64,000 nt of DNA from Hevea brasiliensis (taxonomy: Eukaryota; Streptophyta; Magnoliopsida; Malpighiales; Euphorbiaceae), in assembly GCF_030052815.1 (NCBI RefSeq), contig NC_079501.1:99030190-99094189 (forward strand), in the 5' to 3' direction. The translations under genes were made by a program, and so were the position numbers. The notes under the pieces were generated by a model. The model had not been told where the DNA came from, made no database searches, and saw nothing but the letters and a program-made list of their open reading frames with translations. Shown piece after piece: positions 34,482-46,856 of this stretch. Each line of letters opens with the position of its first letter. Positions within the stretch are counted from its first letter, which is position 1.

Positions 34482-37114
34482 TGTCACGACTCAACCTATG
34501 GGCCGGACCGGCACTAGGACCTGGGCCAGCCTAAAGCCCCCGAGGCCCATAGTAAGCCTTAACTATTCATTTACCCAACTCTAAGGCCCATTTGGGCCCA
34601 ATTTCAAGAAACCAACCGGACAGAGTCCGGCCATAAAATGGACCTACCAACGGGGAGTTTTTGACTCACCCAACCTGTAAACACAATAAACAATCCATTG
34701 GGGAGCTCAGCTCACCCTCCACATACTCATATAATCATAATGATAAATGGGAGCTCAGCTCCCTCATCCAGTCCATCAAACATGCATATAATAATTTTAC
34801 AGGTCCACAATAATAATTTAGTTTACAGACCCAAATCAAATAAACATATCTAACACATGTTTATAGAATTACACAAACATAAATAAATGACCTGCGAGGG
34901 AGAAAAGCAGGTTAACCTCAAAAATATCCTCCTGTGGCCTGGAAAAATATTGAACAGGAGTGAGCGTTCGACTCAGAGAGTAAAATATCAATTTTAACCA
35001 TAATCTCTATAACTATCTAGAACTAATGCAACCTGTGGAGTGAAATGCAACAGCAACAATATTTTCACATCATAACAACAAAAAGGTAATTTGGAGCACT
35101 CACGCACTCTGTAACATCAATCATAATATATGGGAGCTGATCCCCTATACAGCTCTCTTAATCCAACCTGGTGCCAGCGAAGAACTCAGCTCGGACTTCC
35201 ACTTAATAACCAAATCGGGGTCCCAGCGAAGAACTCAAGCCGTGTCTACCCCGAAGGACCGAGTCCCAGCGAATATCTCAAACCGTGTCTACCCGTCCTA
35301 TCTATAGTCCACACCACATCACACGCACGCCAACGCACGCACACTGCTCCAAATTACCACAACAACATCCATGGCACTTTCACAGTTATGAATGCAACAT
35401 AAATCGTGCCTAGAATTTATCTACATAGATATATGCATATAAGTGATGCATGGGCATGCTTGAACATATAATAATATCGAAATTACAATTAAAATTAATA
35501 TTTTACTCACAGACTTGACGATGGTCACTGAGGCGGCTGGGAGGAGGAAGAAGGCTGTCCCGGCTCACCTGACAATTTTATTACAATCATTTAATAAATT
35601 TGACTCAATAAAAACAAAGAAAAGACCAAATACGTCCTAAATCGTGCCGAAAATCCGGCAGAGTCTCCCCTATACCTAAGACCTACCCAACCTGCAAAAG
35701 GGCTCAAAACACACTTCTATATTCACAATCCATATGTCCACAACTCAATCCCATCACACAGCCCCTCCTGGGCCCATCAAATCAATCATCCATCACAATA
35801 TGTAAAATTTCAATTTAGTCCTTATAATTGACCATTTTTGCAAAAACTGCCCAAATCAGCTCTAAAAATTCTAAAACTTTGCCCCGCGGTCCTTAGCAAT
35901 ATTACTAAGCGATTGCAAAAAGAATCATAATTTTCTAAGCTACCACAAATATTTTATGGATTTTTAATCTTATTTAAGCACTAGAAAATTTCGTAAAAAC
36001 AAGGTTCGGGTTTACCTTTGCCAATTTCGACTTCGGGGACGCGCTCGGGACGTCTGACAATGGGGGGGTAGCCAAAACCTCGGTCCAATTCGGAGACTTT
36101 TCCAGAACTGTCGTTTCAGCCGTAAATTCACTGCCGATCAACTGTCGAATTTCCGCGAATTGAGGATACCTACACGAAGCCCACAACACGAGGGTTAGTA
36201 CATAAATTTTTCAGAATTTTCTAAGCTCATTTAATGATCGGAAAAACACTGCGAAGTTCTGTGGGACCCACCAAAAAACGGTGTCGAAAAATTTTGAAAT
36301 TTATATCCCCGCGAAGCTCTCGACGAGTGGAGCGCTCTGGTACTCTCGGTTTTCTCATGCGGTTCACGGTTTGCGAGAAATCTAGCCCAAAAGTCGAAAT
36401 GGGCTAAAAACTTCCCGGGCAAAAATCGGACAAACCGCTCGATGAATTTCGGTGTTCTTGGTGTCTATGGAAAGCTCTCGACGAGTAGATGATTTTAGAC
36501 ACAAGACCTGGTTCGATTGGTGGCCGGATAGGCCGGATTTCGGCCGGGAAGACCAACAGCCGCGCGCGCGCGTCGCTCAACTTCGGGCGACGTTTTCTGG
36601 CGTTCCAAGCAGCGGCTGGCAGTGGGGGAGGGCCAAGGTGGGGCGCCGGCGAGGTGGGGAGGCAGGGGAGGTGGCGGCGCGGCAAGGGGAGGAGGGAGGA
36701 GAGAGAAAAGAGAGAGAGAAGGGAGAGAGGTCGACGCGCGCGGGAGGAAGAAGGAAGAAAAAGAAAAGGCCGGTCCGATTCGATCGGTCCGATCCGGTCC
36801 GGTTCGATTCGGCCGGTCAGATTCATGATACAAAATTTTAAATTTTTACTTTGCCTCGGGACCGAAAATGAGGTCCAAAAATTTCAAAAAAATTCCAGAA
36901 AACTCAGAAAAATACGTAGACTCCAAATATATTTTTAGTTTTGCCACGTGGTCTTTAAATTAATTTTTAAAAATCATCAAAGTTTATATTTTCGGAAAAA
37001 TCGAACCCGATTTTTAAAATCCGAAAAATCTCAAAAAAATTTCTAAATTTTAAATAAAATTAAAATACCAAAAATACTCATAAATAATAAAATTTAAAAT
37101 CTTGGGGTGTTACA
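34482..37114 (-). repeat. LTR-C, complete lone LTR
   Basis: 2633 bp. On the minus strand it opens TGTAACACCCC and closes GTCGTGACA. The TSD GTTTA is perfect (34477-34481 and 37115-37119). It contains a CpG- and GC-rich island (about 36500-36830) with a purine tract and repeated GGTCCGATC/GGTTCGATT words. Overlapping frames there (for example 36452-36841) follow from base composition. The matching copy at 24540-27083 has no equivalent conserved protein, so I do not call a gene. No internal domain. Confidence 0.92.
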
Positions 37115-37119
37115 GTTTA

Positions 37120-37976
37120 CAAGTTCATTAATTACTGCATTTTATAATGTTGTAAATATACTAGTTTTATTTATAGTTATTCTAACTAATAAATTAATAA
37201 CTATTATTTAAAATTATGATATGATTAAGTTATATAAAATATAATTGATATAATTTAAATTTAATTTTTATAAAAATCAAGGTATTTTTATGTGATAAAT
37301 AGAGTTAAAAATATTAAAAGATGATTTTTTAATTATTTTTCAATATTTATTTAGATTACAAGAACACATTTAAATCATTGTATTATATAAAATTTGAATA
37401 AAAAATATTTAATCATAAAATAACACACACACACACACACATATATATGTACACATACACATATAGTATTAAATATAAATATTGTTGTCCATAAAAATTC
37501 CTTACGGATATAAACCTATAAAACATATAATAAATGGGTACGAGGTCCATCGGGGATGTTCACAGTGAGGACTTTTTGATGCTCATATTTGAGTTGGTAT
37601 AAGAGAATAATATATGGATTGATTAGGGAGAATTATGTACCTTGCTATGATGATGTGATTCACTTATATAGGTTTTACATGATGGTTGGTGATAGAAATT
37701 CAACTTTGTAATAATTAACTTTTATAATCAGAGGGATATGTTTCTATCTAAAATTTATAATTATAATCATTGTTAACTTAGACAATCCTGCCAAAATAGA
37801 GATTGCAAATATGATTTCTCCTGAAATTCGAATTATTCGGTCAAATATATAAATTTTGAGTAGTTATATCATTAATTCCCCATCTGAGTATGAATTTTTA
37901 GGTTTGTTGTACTTAGACATTAAAGTTTTGACCATTGCCTTCAAATTTTTAGAGTGTGGACTATTGTCTTGATGAA
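37120..37976. other. Intergenic region
   Basis: AT-rich, with a CA microsatellite (37421-37440) followed by short AT/AC runs. No coding sequence or element end recognised until the LTR-B start at 37977. The bases ATGAA (37972-37976) would be its left TSD. Confidence 0.5.
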
Positions 37977-38623
37977 TGTCACACCTTACCCCTCCGTAAG
38001 GTATAACATGATCTCGTAGTATACCTAATGAATTACCGAATTTCATCTACCGATAACTCATTAAATATACTACAAGAGAATTTAAACCGAATTCAACTCA
38101 TTTTAAAGTGAAAAGTGATGTTAAATAATTACTAAAAAGCCTTTAAATTCAATTTATATCATAAGTCAACTTTTTGATAAATCCAACCTTCCGCAAATTT
38201 TATAAAAATTTCGGCAGAGTGTCGGCTGTAATTTGAGAAAACAGTTTTTCAAAACCTGAAAAGAAAGCACTTTCAATGTATTTTTCTCAATCCCAACTCC
38301 AAAAATCCTCAATTCAACACAAACTCAAAGCAATTTCAATGTCCAATTCTCAATTCAACACAATTTAAAATAAATATCAATTTTATTTAACCTATTCAAT
38401 ATAAACACAAAAGTCTTAATTTTTCAAAAAAAGAAGAACAAAAATATTATCATTACAAATTTTACTGTACAACTGCTCAACTAATACAAAAGATACATAT
38501 GAACAAAAATATTTACACCAAACTAAATGATAAGGGGTATAATTAATATACCCATACAAAAATCCTCAAACTGTGCTCCTGTCACTGTAGCAGCTCGCTC
38601 TGCTACTTTGTCCTTTTCCTTAT

Positions 38624-38667
38624 CTGCGATAGCAAATAAAAGCTATCGTTGAGTAACTTTTACTCAG
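38624..38667 (-). other. Two-hairpin LTR module
   Basis: On the minus strand: TGAGT/ACTCA, then CGATAGC/GCTATCG (38642-38648 with 38627-38633), followed by CAG/ATAAG. Confidence 0.65.
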
Positions 38668-39594
38668 TGGTGCACAATAAAAATTTAAAGTTGTTGAACA
38701 TAAAAGCATACACTGATAACACATATTTAAATCCTTTTACAATCACATTTCATGAAATTGATGTCAACCTTTACAATACCATTTTATCAAAATAATTTAT
38801 AAATTACAGTGTTGCCAATCAATACACAACTTAGGTCATGACACAAAATTTTCAATCGATATCGTGTTGTACAACACGACAAGGCAATCTCAACCCCACT
38901 AATCGAAATCAATGAAGGAGGTGGCTAGCTAGCTATATGAATATTTATCCAATCTCATCCTCAAACTGGGAAGCTAGAGAGGGAGAATGTGACACCCCGT
39001 ACCCGTGTACAGTATACCCGAGTAAGTAATGCCACACGGTGTACCGGCACACTCTAATATACCTTAATTAATTTATATCATGCTTTTGAGTATAATTTAT
39101 GAAATATAATTTAGTTAAGCCATTTATCAAAAGTATTATTCATTTAAGGTTCTGAAAATTTTAAAGAAAATCCGGCGGAGTACCGGCTAAAAATGGAGAA
39201 AACAGTTCTTCGGAACCTGTTAAAAACACTTCCAATAAACAAATTCATTCATTCTCAACTCCAATATCATCACAAAACTCAATATCAAGATCTCAACATT
39301 TCAATTTCAATTCTCAATCATCCATCACATGTGATGATCACATATAAATCATAAATAACCATTTACTTTTCCATTCACAAATACAATTTTCATAATTTAC
39401 ATAAACCTCAATATACATTACACAAGTTTAATTACATATGAGAAAATCAAAATTAAGTTACAAAATGTCAAAATGACACCTAGTGTCCTACTAATGCACT
39501 GCAGAAGTTGAGGTGACACGGACACTGTGTAGAGCTGTAGGATGGACTCACCCAGTCTGTGGTCTACTGGGCTCACGATCTGTATCTCCAGTAC

Positions 39595-39635
39595 CTACGC
39601 GTGGCAAAAGCAACGCGCTAAGAAATAATGCTTAG
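39595..39635 (-). other. Two-hairpin LTR module (compensated stem)
   Basis: Minus strand: CTAAG/CTTAG, then CGCGT/ACGCG (39613-39617 with 39598-39602), followed by TAG/GTAC. Compared with CGCGA/TCGCG elsewhere, both sides of the last pair have changed together. Confidence 0.65.
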
Positions 39636-40901
39636 TGGTGCAATAATATAATAAAAGAAAATAGCAAGAAATTAAATGTGTAGTGAATGTATATGTTTTA
39701 TTTGTTTGGTATTTGTATATCATTTACTTTGTCCACTTTTATTCATTTGGTTGCCCCAAGTAACCTACACTAGACGACTGGACTGGATAACGGGTAAACT
39801 GGCACTGGGTATCTAGTACCTCGGGCCGTCACACCATCGGTCACATATGCATCTCCCAGTGTGCAACAGAACAGCTACCAAGCTGTAAATAATCTCAGGC
39901 ACTAGGCCAAATCTCAATGCAAAGTCAGAATGGCTAAAAGCCATGAAATCACAGAATGGCATATTGCCATATGCAGTACTGTTAACTGAACCCTATTGGC
40001 ATGCCAAACTATCCAAACCAATCATGTTAGGTATACTAGGGCATTTGAAACTTTTAAATTCTTCAATTTGTGCATTTCAAGTTTTGGTGTCACTATTCAC
40101 CTCATTGGTCAACAAAAATGTTGACTTTTGGATAGAAAATATGTACCTTGACTTTGGCACTCCCAACATACCACATTTTACATTTAAAACTTGTTAGAAT
40201 TGGTCACCATTACCATTTCTAACTTAAAACCAAGAGGGCAGAAAATTTCAGTTTTTGAAGCATATGTTTACTGTTCCATTAAGCACTGTTGCAGTGAGAA
40301 TTTGAAGAAGTGACAAACATGAAAGTTGTTCCTTATTTTGTCTAGTTGAATTTCCTTTTTTGAATCACTCCATTTGGAGTTTTGTAGCTCCAGATTTGGT
40401 CCAAAAACCACAGCTGGCCGGATTGCCAATCTGCTGAATTGACCATATCTACAGTAACATGAACAGTGACTGCCACTGCCATTTGGGTTAGGTTCTGGCC
40501 ATAATTTGGGGTAGGTTTCTTCATGAAAGTTGTTTTTCTATGTCTTAACTTGTTGCTGTAAAAATTTCAGGTCAATTGACCAAATCTACAGTGAGTTATG
40601 ACCAAATGAACAGTTACTATTCATTTGGTCATTCTGCAGAATCAGTTGCAGGGTATCCGGATTGGGGCCAAGTTTTGGTATTCTTGCTTTGGTCTTTTGG
40701 GCATGGTTTCTTCAGCAAAAATGTGCCATTATAAGCCTAGTTTCATGTCCAATTGGCCAAACACCAATTGGACTAACACAGCCAAAGTTATGGCTGTGTA
40801 ATTGGACTGAAATTTCAGTCCATTGCTACTGTCCCTAGGCAACATAATCATTCCCTTTACCATGCTATTTTTCAGTCCATATTATGGTCAAATCTCCTGA
40901 A

Positions 40902-40920
40902 ATGGTCACTAATTGACCAT
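40902..40920 (-). other. Hairpin ATGGTCA-ATTAG-TGACCAT
   Basis: Perfect 7-bp stem; same element as at 21304. Confidence 0.5.
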
Positions 40921-41873
40921 TAAAATGTTCTCTAACAATTTCATAAGCCAAATCAATTTTCACTCCCCAAAACCCTTGCTTCACATTATGTTTTCTACAA
41001 AATGCCTTAGTTAGCATACCAACTTATTATTCTTATGTTTATAAACTTCCAACATGATTCTAGTTCACTTCAAGCTCATCAAAAACACTCCTTCCTATTC
41101 CTTCACTAGGGTAGCCAAAATTCATGTACACATACACATGAATTTTGTTCATTTAAATTACATTTTCTTACTAAATTCAAGTTCCAATTCATGAAATTAA
41201 AGAGTTTTAGGTATATAGTGCACTAACCTTGAATAGGGCAGATTTTTCCCAACTCAAAACTTCACTTTCCTTCACTTTCTAGGCTTCCAAAAGGTTGTTT
41301 AAGGTGTGGGGTAAAATTTTAATGAAGAGAGGTTAGGGTTTAGTGGTGGAAACAAAGGAGAAAGGAAGCTTTTGATTGCACATCAATGGAGGGAGGAAAG
41401 GAGGAGGTTTCGGCTGCATGAGGAAAAGGGTGATGGCTGCTGTAATTTTTGGTTTTTTGGTCTTCATTTAGTCTCTTTATTAGTTAGTCAAATGATGGCT
41501 TAATTGTGATTGGTCATAGTTTTCTTAATGACATCACCATGATGTCATAAATGAGCTTTTTCCTCACTTTCTTTTCTTTCTTCCACTACTCATTTTCAAT
41601 TTAATTTCTAGTAATGTTTATTCATATTTTATGTCATATTAATTATTTACTCAACTGGACAAGTCGGCCAAAAATCACCTCTGAAGGCGAAATGACCAAA
41701 ATGCCCTCCGTTTGGCTGAACGGGTCAAAATTGTCTGTACCGATTGAAAAATTTTTCTAGGTATTTTCTTGGCATTCTAATGCCATAGGAACCTCAGTAA
41801 CCCTTCTCTGGAGTCCCAAAAATTATTTTATAATTTTTCCCCCGGGTCTAGGGCTCCTCGTTGCGAGAACCGC

Positions 41874-41919
41874 AACTTCCCTCCGGTTACCCATCGCTTG
41901 GGCACCGGCTCGTTTGACT
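41874..41919 (-). other. 5S rRNA internal-promoter-like block
   Basis: Minus strand: AGTCAAACGAGCC, then AGCGATGGGTAACC, a short gap and GGGAAGTTGCGG. Confidence 0.58.
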
Positions 41920-42923
41920 TGGTTGTATTTTATTTCTAAAATTTTTATTAAGTGTTTCTTATTAATATTTGAGTTAATTATGGTTTCTGACTTTAGTTTA
42001 AATATTTTTTCGGACGTTCTAGCTGTCCGGACCGACACCGGTCACCGGAACAGTAGAATATACAGAGTTGTTATCGGGAGGGTGTTACAGAGAAATATAA
42101 TCAATCTCAACCCTATAAATGGAGGAGGAATACAATGATACTGTCATGCTAAGTGTGAATCCAAAACCAAATTCAAAATCATATTATTCAAACATTTCAT
42201 GCAAAACACTAATCAATTTTCATTTCAAATTCACATTTACAAAGTAGGTAATACAACATTTCTTAAGGCATTATTTAGCACGAATTATTCCAAAATGTGT
42301 TCAAATAATTTTCTAATAGTAAACCAAAAGTGAAAAGTTATTGTGCATAAATCTCTAATGAGTCGCCTCTCTGTCTTGACTCACTTGTTTCCTATCCTTT
42401 TCAGTATCTTTTTATAACACCCCTTACTCGGTCTACAGTATAGTCGAGTGAGACGTGCTACATTCGGTGGCGGAGCACTCTATTTTATCCTGTCTTATAC
42501 CATATTAATTTAATTATATTATTTTACGTGTAGAAAATTTTTTTTATCTCATTTCATTTTTATGGAGACCTAGACCGAGTCTCCCCTATTTTTAATTAGT
42601 GCATGGCAGGTTTTGCTGTTAGCTGTTAAAATAATTTATATCCATTTCATCTATTCATTCATCACATCATGTCTCATTTGCTCATATAAATTTTTCAAGA
42701 AAATATAATAACTCATTTCATTCATATAGAGTCAAGTACAATATTTACAATTTATATACAATCCAAAATTATTTACATCATTTAATTACATATAATACCA
42801 AAATGCAAAATCTAATATGTACATGAGCCCTACCAAAAATAATTGATGAGGTGACAACCCACACTGCAGCAGATCTGGTCCAAGTCCGGTCTAAGCACTA
42901 CTGCTGCTACTGCTTTCCAGTAC

Positions 42924-42964
42924 CTACGCGTGGTAAAAATCAACGCGCTAAGCATATTGGTTAG
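42924..42964 (-). other. Two-hairpin LTR module
   Basis: Minus strand: CTAACC/GCTTAG (one mismatch), then CGCGT/ACGCG, followed by TAG/GTAC. Confidence 0.6.
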
Positions 42965-43340
42965 TGGTGCATAAATTGAAATAAAAATATCGAAATAATT
43001 GAAATAATTGAAATAAAAATATGTAGTCCATAATTGGTACACCAATCGATCCAAACTATACAAATGAGTCTAGGTGAACTCTGGGCAAAATAATGTTATT
43101 TAATACTCATAGTTTCATTGATTCATGTCATTTTCATGCTTAGCAAGTTATTGTAATTTATTTCATCTCATATGCCAAGTCATATTAGAAACCTTTCTCA
43201 AGGTCCAGGTTTAGTATCTTAGGTTCACCTAGCAATTTGGCCAAGATGTGGCCCTTATTTTGTAACGAACGGGCTCCAACCATTAGAGAAATTGTCCACT
43301 TTGGCCATAAGCCTCACGGTTTTGTCCCATAGGTGGAATG

Positions 43341-43410
43341 GAGAACTTCTCAGGAGGTCACCCATCCTAGGATTTCTCTCAAGCGAGCACGCTTAACCCT
43401 GGAGTTCTTC
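43341..43410 (-). other. 5S rRNA-derived sequence in the Cassandra LTR
   Basis: Minus strand: GTTAAGCGTGCTCGCTTGAG, then CCTAGGATGGGTGACCTCCT and GAGAAGTTC. The A box, intermediate element and C box of plant 5S rRNA are nearly intact. Not a functional 5S gene, because the first half of the rRNA is missing. Confidence 0.9.
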
Positions 43411-43610
43411 CAACTCTCCAGGCCATTCCACCAAAAGGCGCCTTTAGTGATTAGTTCTCCCATTTTAGATATTATTACTTTTTGAACCCAAAACCATCTT
43501 TGTGCTCTGTCGATGTGGGATTTGCCTAAGGGACCTTTCTCCCCCCCCCTTTTGGGACTCAGCGTCCTCGCTGAGTTTGCCCCACCATCGCCCAAGAGGA
43601 CACGCGAGCG

Positions 43611-43622
43611 GCTCTGATACCA
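43611..43622 (-). other. Primer-binding site, tRNA-iMet type
   Basis: TGGTATCAGAGC on the minus strand. A 9-base spacer (TGTTTTAAT) separates it from the LTR-B end, longer than the 5-base spacers of the other elements. Confidence 0.92.
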
Positions 43623-44263
43623 ATTAAAACATGTCACACCCTATCCCTCCATAAGACATAACATGATCCCGTAGTATACCTAATGAATTATCAACTTCAT
43701 CTACTGATAACCCATTAAATACACTACAAGGGATTTTAAACATTTTCTTACTTCTTTTTACAGTGGTGAGCACTATTTACAGGTGTTAAAAAATTTTTTA
43801 ACTGAAGTGAAACCAGATAACACATTTGAAGTATTAATAATTTTTGTAAATATTTTGGCAGAGTGCCATCTGTATTTTGAATAAAATAGTTCTTCAAAAA
43901 CCTGTAAAAAGTACTTCCAATATTTTGTTCAATCCCCAAACTCCAATATCCAATCAACACAATAAGTTTCTCAACATTTGCCAACTCAAATCCACAATAA
44001 TTTTTCAGTTTTTTCAAAAGCTGAGATAAAAGAAATATATCACAATATTTACAAGCCAAAATAATTTACAAATTTAGTTTACAACTTTAATATACAATTT
44101 TAATGTACAATTTTAATTTACAACTGCTCAAAACCAAGAACAATATATACATACAGTGAACATACATTACAGTACAAAATACAAAATATGATATACTCAA
44201 TATACTCGATGGACTCTCAATGTAGCACTAGCAGCCTAGTCTGCTGCCCCGTCAGTCTGTCTA

Positions 44264-44306
44264 CCTGCGATAGCAATGAAAAGCTATCGCTGAGCCAATG
44301 TCTCAG
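44264..44306 (-). other. Two-hairpin LTR module
   Basis: Minus strand: CTGAG/CTCAG and a perfect GCGATAGC/GCTATCGC (44283-44290 with 44267-44274), followed by AG/GTAG. Confidence 0.68.
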
Positions 44307-46807
44307 TGGTGCACAACATTAACAAAATGCAACTTTAAATCATAAATCATAAGTCGTATAAATAGTGGATACTTAAAACCATAGTTAAATTCAAAAGACA
44401 GTGAATGTCATAAAGAATTTAAACTCCATTTTACAATATCACAATAAATGTCAATAAATCATACACACAGCTTAATCATGTTCCAAAGTCCAATTCGTCC
44501 CAAAAGCCGATGGCTAGTGAGGAATAACATAGCTAGCTAGCAATAATATGAGTACTCATTCTATTCGTCCTCAACAGGCACACACCTCAACACTTCAGCC
44601 AGAGAGGGAATTCAAAGTCAATTCGTCCCACTAGACAAGCTAGCGAGGAATTCAATCAATATACATGATAACTGTGGTTTCAAACCATTTACAATATTTT
44701 TCAAGCAATAAGTATCCATCAAATATCATTCAAACCAATTTTCGCAATTTAAACAATAACAGACAAATAGTCATAATTTATTTCAATTGAAAAATTCAAA
44801 AGAAATAACTGTTATGCACAAACCTCTGAAGTGTAGCCTCTTAGCCCTGACTCAGTGTTTCCTTCCCTTTTCCTGAGTTTTTGCTAACTAAAACACACAA
44901 TTTGAAGTGTTTCAGTACTCATTTAAACTGTCTCTAATAATAAGGCTTAATAATTAATTTATTGAATTCTATTATTTTCCTTAGTCAACCTAAAATGTTG
45001 ACCCTCGATGCACTCTAGGTGAATTAGGTTTAATGTTATCAATATATCAAATTTTATAGCCCTTTAGTGTTGGTACATGTTACCAAATTCATTTTCAAGT
45101 ATATTGCATTTTATTGCAATTTGCCGAATTTCGGTATACTAATTTGACCTAGCCGGATGACCTAGTTCCCTTAGTTTTCGGGTTCCGGTCCAAACTAAAA
45201 ACTTGTAGGTCTATGTCTTATTGCACGCGGGGCAAAATTTCAGGTCATTCTGAGTTGTGTAGACCAAGATATGACCAAGATATGGTCAATTTACCAATGC
45301 TGGACAGAATGTACCAAAATGGTAACTTTAGGTCATTTTTAGGTCACTTTTGGTTCGGCCAGTTTTAGTACCTGAACTTGTGCAAGCTATTTGGCTTGGT
45401 TCTGGCCATTTCTGGGCTTTGATATCCTCATAAGAATTGTAGATATATGTCTAAACTATTCATGGTAAAAATTTCAGGTCAATTGGACCTGTTTTGAGTA
45501 AGTTATGGTCAAAACACTAACTATTGCCCAAATGGTCAATTTTCAGGCTTTCAAGTCACTAATTCGGATTTGGTCATTTTTCAGGTCACCTTCTAGGCAG
45601 AATTTTGGTAAGCTTCCTTCATGAAAGTTGGCACATTTTGTGCCTAATTTCACCTCCAATTGGTCTCATACCAATTAGAGTCACACACTTAAGGTTATAA
45701 GCCAAAACACACACTGCCCTACTACACACTTCTCATCACTTACTAATTACATATTCAACACTTATCAAACTACTTCCTTCATGCCAATTCTGGTTTGTAC
45801 CTTACCATTAACACAGTTAACAACACATTTTGGTCATTTTGGATAGCTTGTAGCCATTCTCAATATGCACACTATAACACAGAATTTTCCAAAGTCTATT
45901 TACACCATTTAACCATATGAACATACCCCATTTACATACCCAATTCCAAACCATTATACACATATCCATGCCGCCATCAATAACAACATCTTAAACAACC
46001 ATAAACAAGTAAAAACAAGCTACATATAATAAATTTCCATAGCTGCCAAAATGGCTCAACTCCAATAATTTATCAAACATCAAAATCTCTTCCATAAAAC
46101 AACTACCCGCAACCTTGGTTACACTTTTAATGAAATAAGAATTAAAAACACTAACTTACCACTTTTGAAGTTCTTCAAAACCTTACCAAAACTTATCCTT
46201 CTTGCTCCTAGTATGCTGCCCAAAGTATGGTGATCAAGTTTAATGAAGAAAGCTAATAGAAAAAGTGGCTAAAACATGCTTGCATGGAGCTCTCACCATG
46301 GACGGCTATGGAGGTTTTCTCTAAAGGTTTGGTTCAGCTGGTTCTTTTCCTAAGGTTGAAGATAAGTGCTGCACCTCCCAATTGTTCCTTTAGGTGTCCA
46401 AATGCTGAAGTTAGTGGAGCACTATCTAACATTTTAATGGTTATTTATTGAGTTTCCAATTTTTGCAATTTGGCCACCACACTTTCACTATTTACATAAT
46501 GTATCTTATTTTAACTTTTCATGACATTTTCAAAGTTTAATATCATTTATTTTTAATGGAAATTTAGGTCAAAAGGCAACTCGGGATGTCAATTGACCAC
46601 AATGCCCCTATTTGGGTTGCATTCCTGATTTTTCTGTAACACCGAGTTTTGTCGTTTTCTCGATTTCTCATTTTTCTTTGTACTAATTAATTAATTTTTC
46701 TTTGATATTTCTAATGATATTTATACTTCAATAAGTCTTTAATTATGTCTTAAAAATATTTTTCAGGGTTCCCCACGGTCCAGGGCTAGTCAACGGTTCA
46801 CGCTGCA

Positions 46808-46856
46808 ACTTTCCGGTGTGGTCACCCATCGCTATGGTTCTCGGCTCGTTTAACTT
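46808..46856 (-). other. 5S rRNA internal-promoter-like block
   Basis: Minus strand: AGTTAAACGAGCC, then AGCGATGGGTGACC and CCGGAAAGTTGC. Confidence 0.58.

Larger units (their letters stand above)
38988..42089 (-). repeat. LTR-A, lone LTR nested in LTR-B
   Basis: 3102 bp. On the minus strand it starts TGTAACACCCTCC and ends GGGGTGTCACA. The perfect TSD is GAGAA (38983-38987 and 42090-42094). It includes a two-hairpin module (39595), a hairpin (40902), GGTTAGTG (donor at 41227) and a 5S-like block (41874). No internal domain. Confidence 0.92.
37977..42412 (-). repeat. LTR-B, 3' half, interrupted and then split by element E
   Basis: It starts TGTCACACCTTACCCCTCCG, the reverse complement of the LTR-B end. 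It is interrupted by a lone LTR-A (38988-42089), then continues 42090-42412 with the GAGTCGCCTC block that matches 414-450. It stops where element E begins at 42413. The rest should lie beyond 64000, on the far side of E. It has a good two-hairpin module at 38624. Confidence 0.85.
43261..43631 (-). mobile_element. Cassandra TRIM: 3' LTR, internal region and primer site
   Basis: Cassandra elements are small non-autonomous retrotransposons whose LTRs carry a 5S rRNA-derived sequence. Here the LTR is about 43261-43535 and contains a clear 5S-like segment. The polypurine tract (43534-43554) holds a run of nine G on the minus strand. The short internal region and primer site follow. The expected 5' Cassandra LTR is absent and is replaced by LTR-B. 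The frame at 43350-43637 is not a gene. Confidence 0.85.

Noticed and set aside
36404..36938. Arg/Glu- or Pro/Ser-rich frames in the LTR-C GC island
   Set aside because: Low-complexity products of a GA-rich/CpG-rich tract; the matching copy at 26534-26812 does not conserve the protein, and both lie in a non-coding LTR.
43341..43410. Possible functional 5S rRNA gene
   Set aside because: Only the internal promoter half is present, and it sits inside a Cassandra LTR with primer site and polypurine tract.
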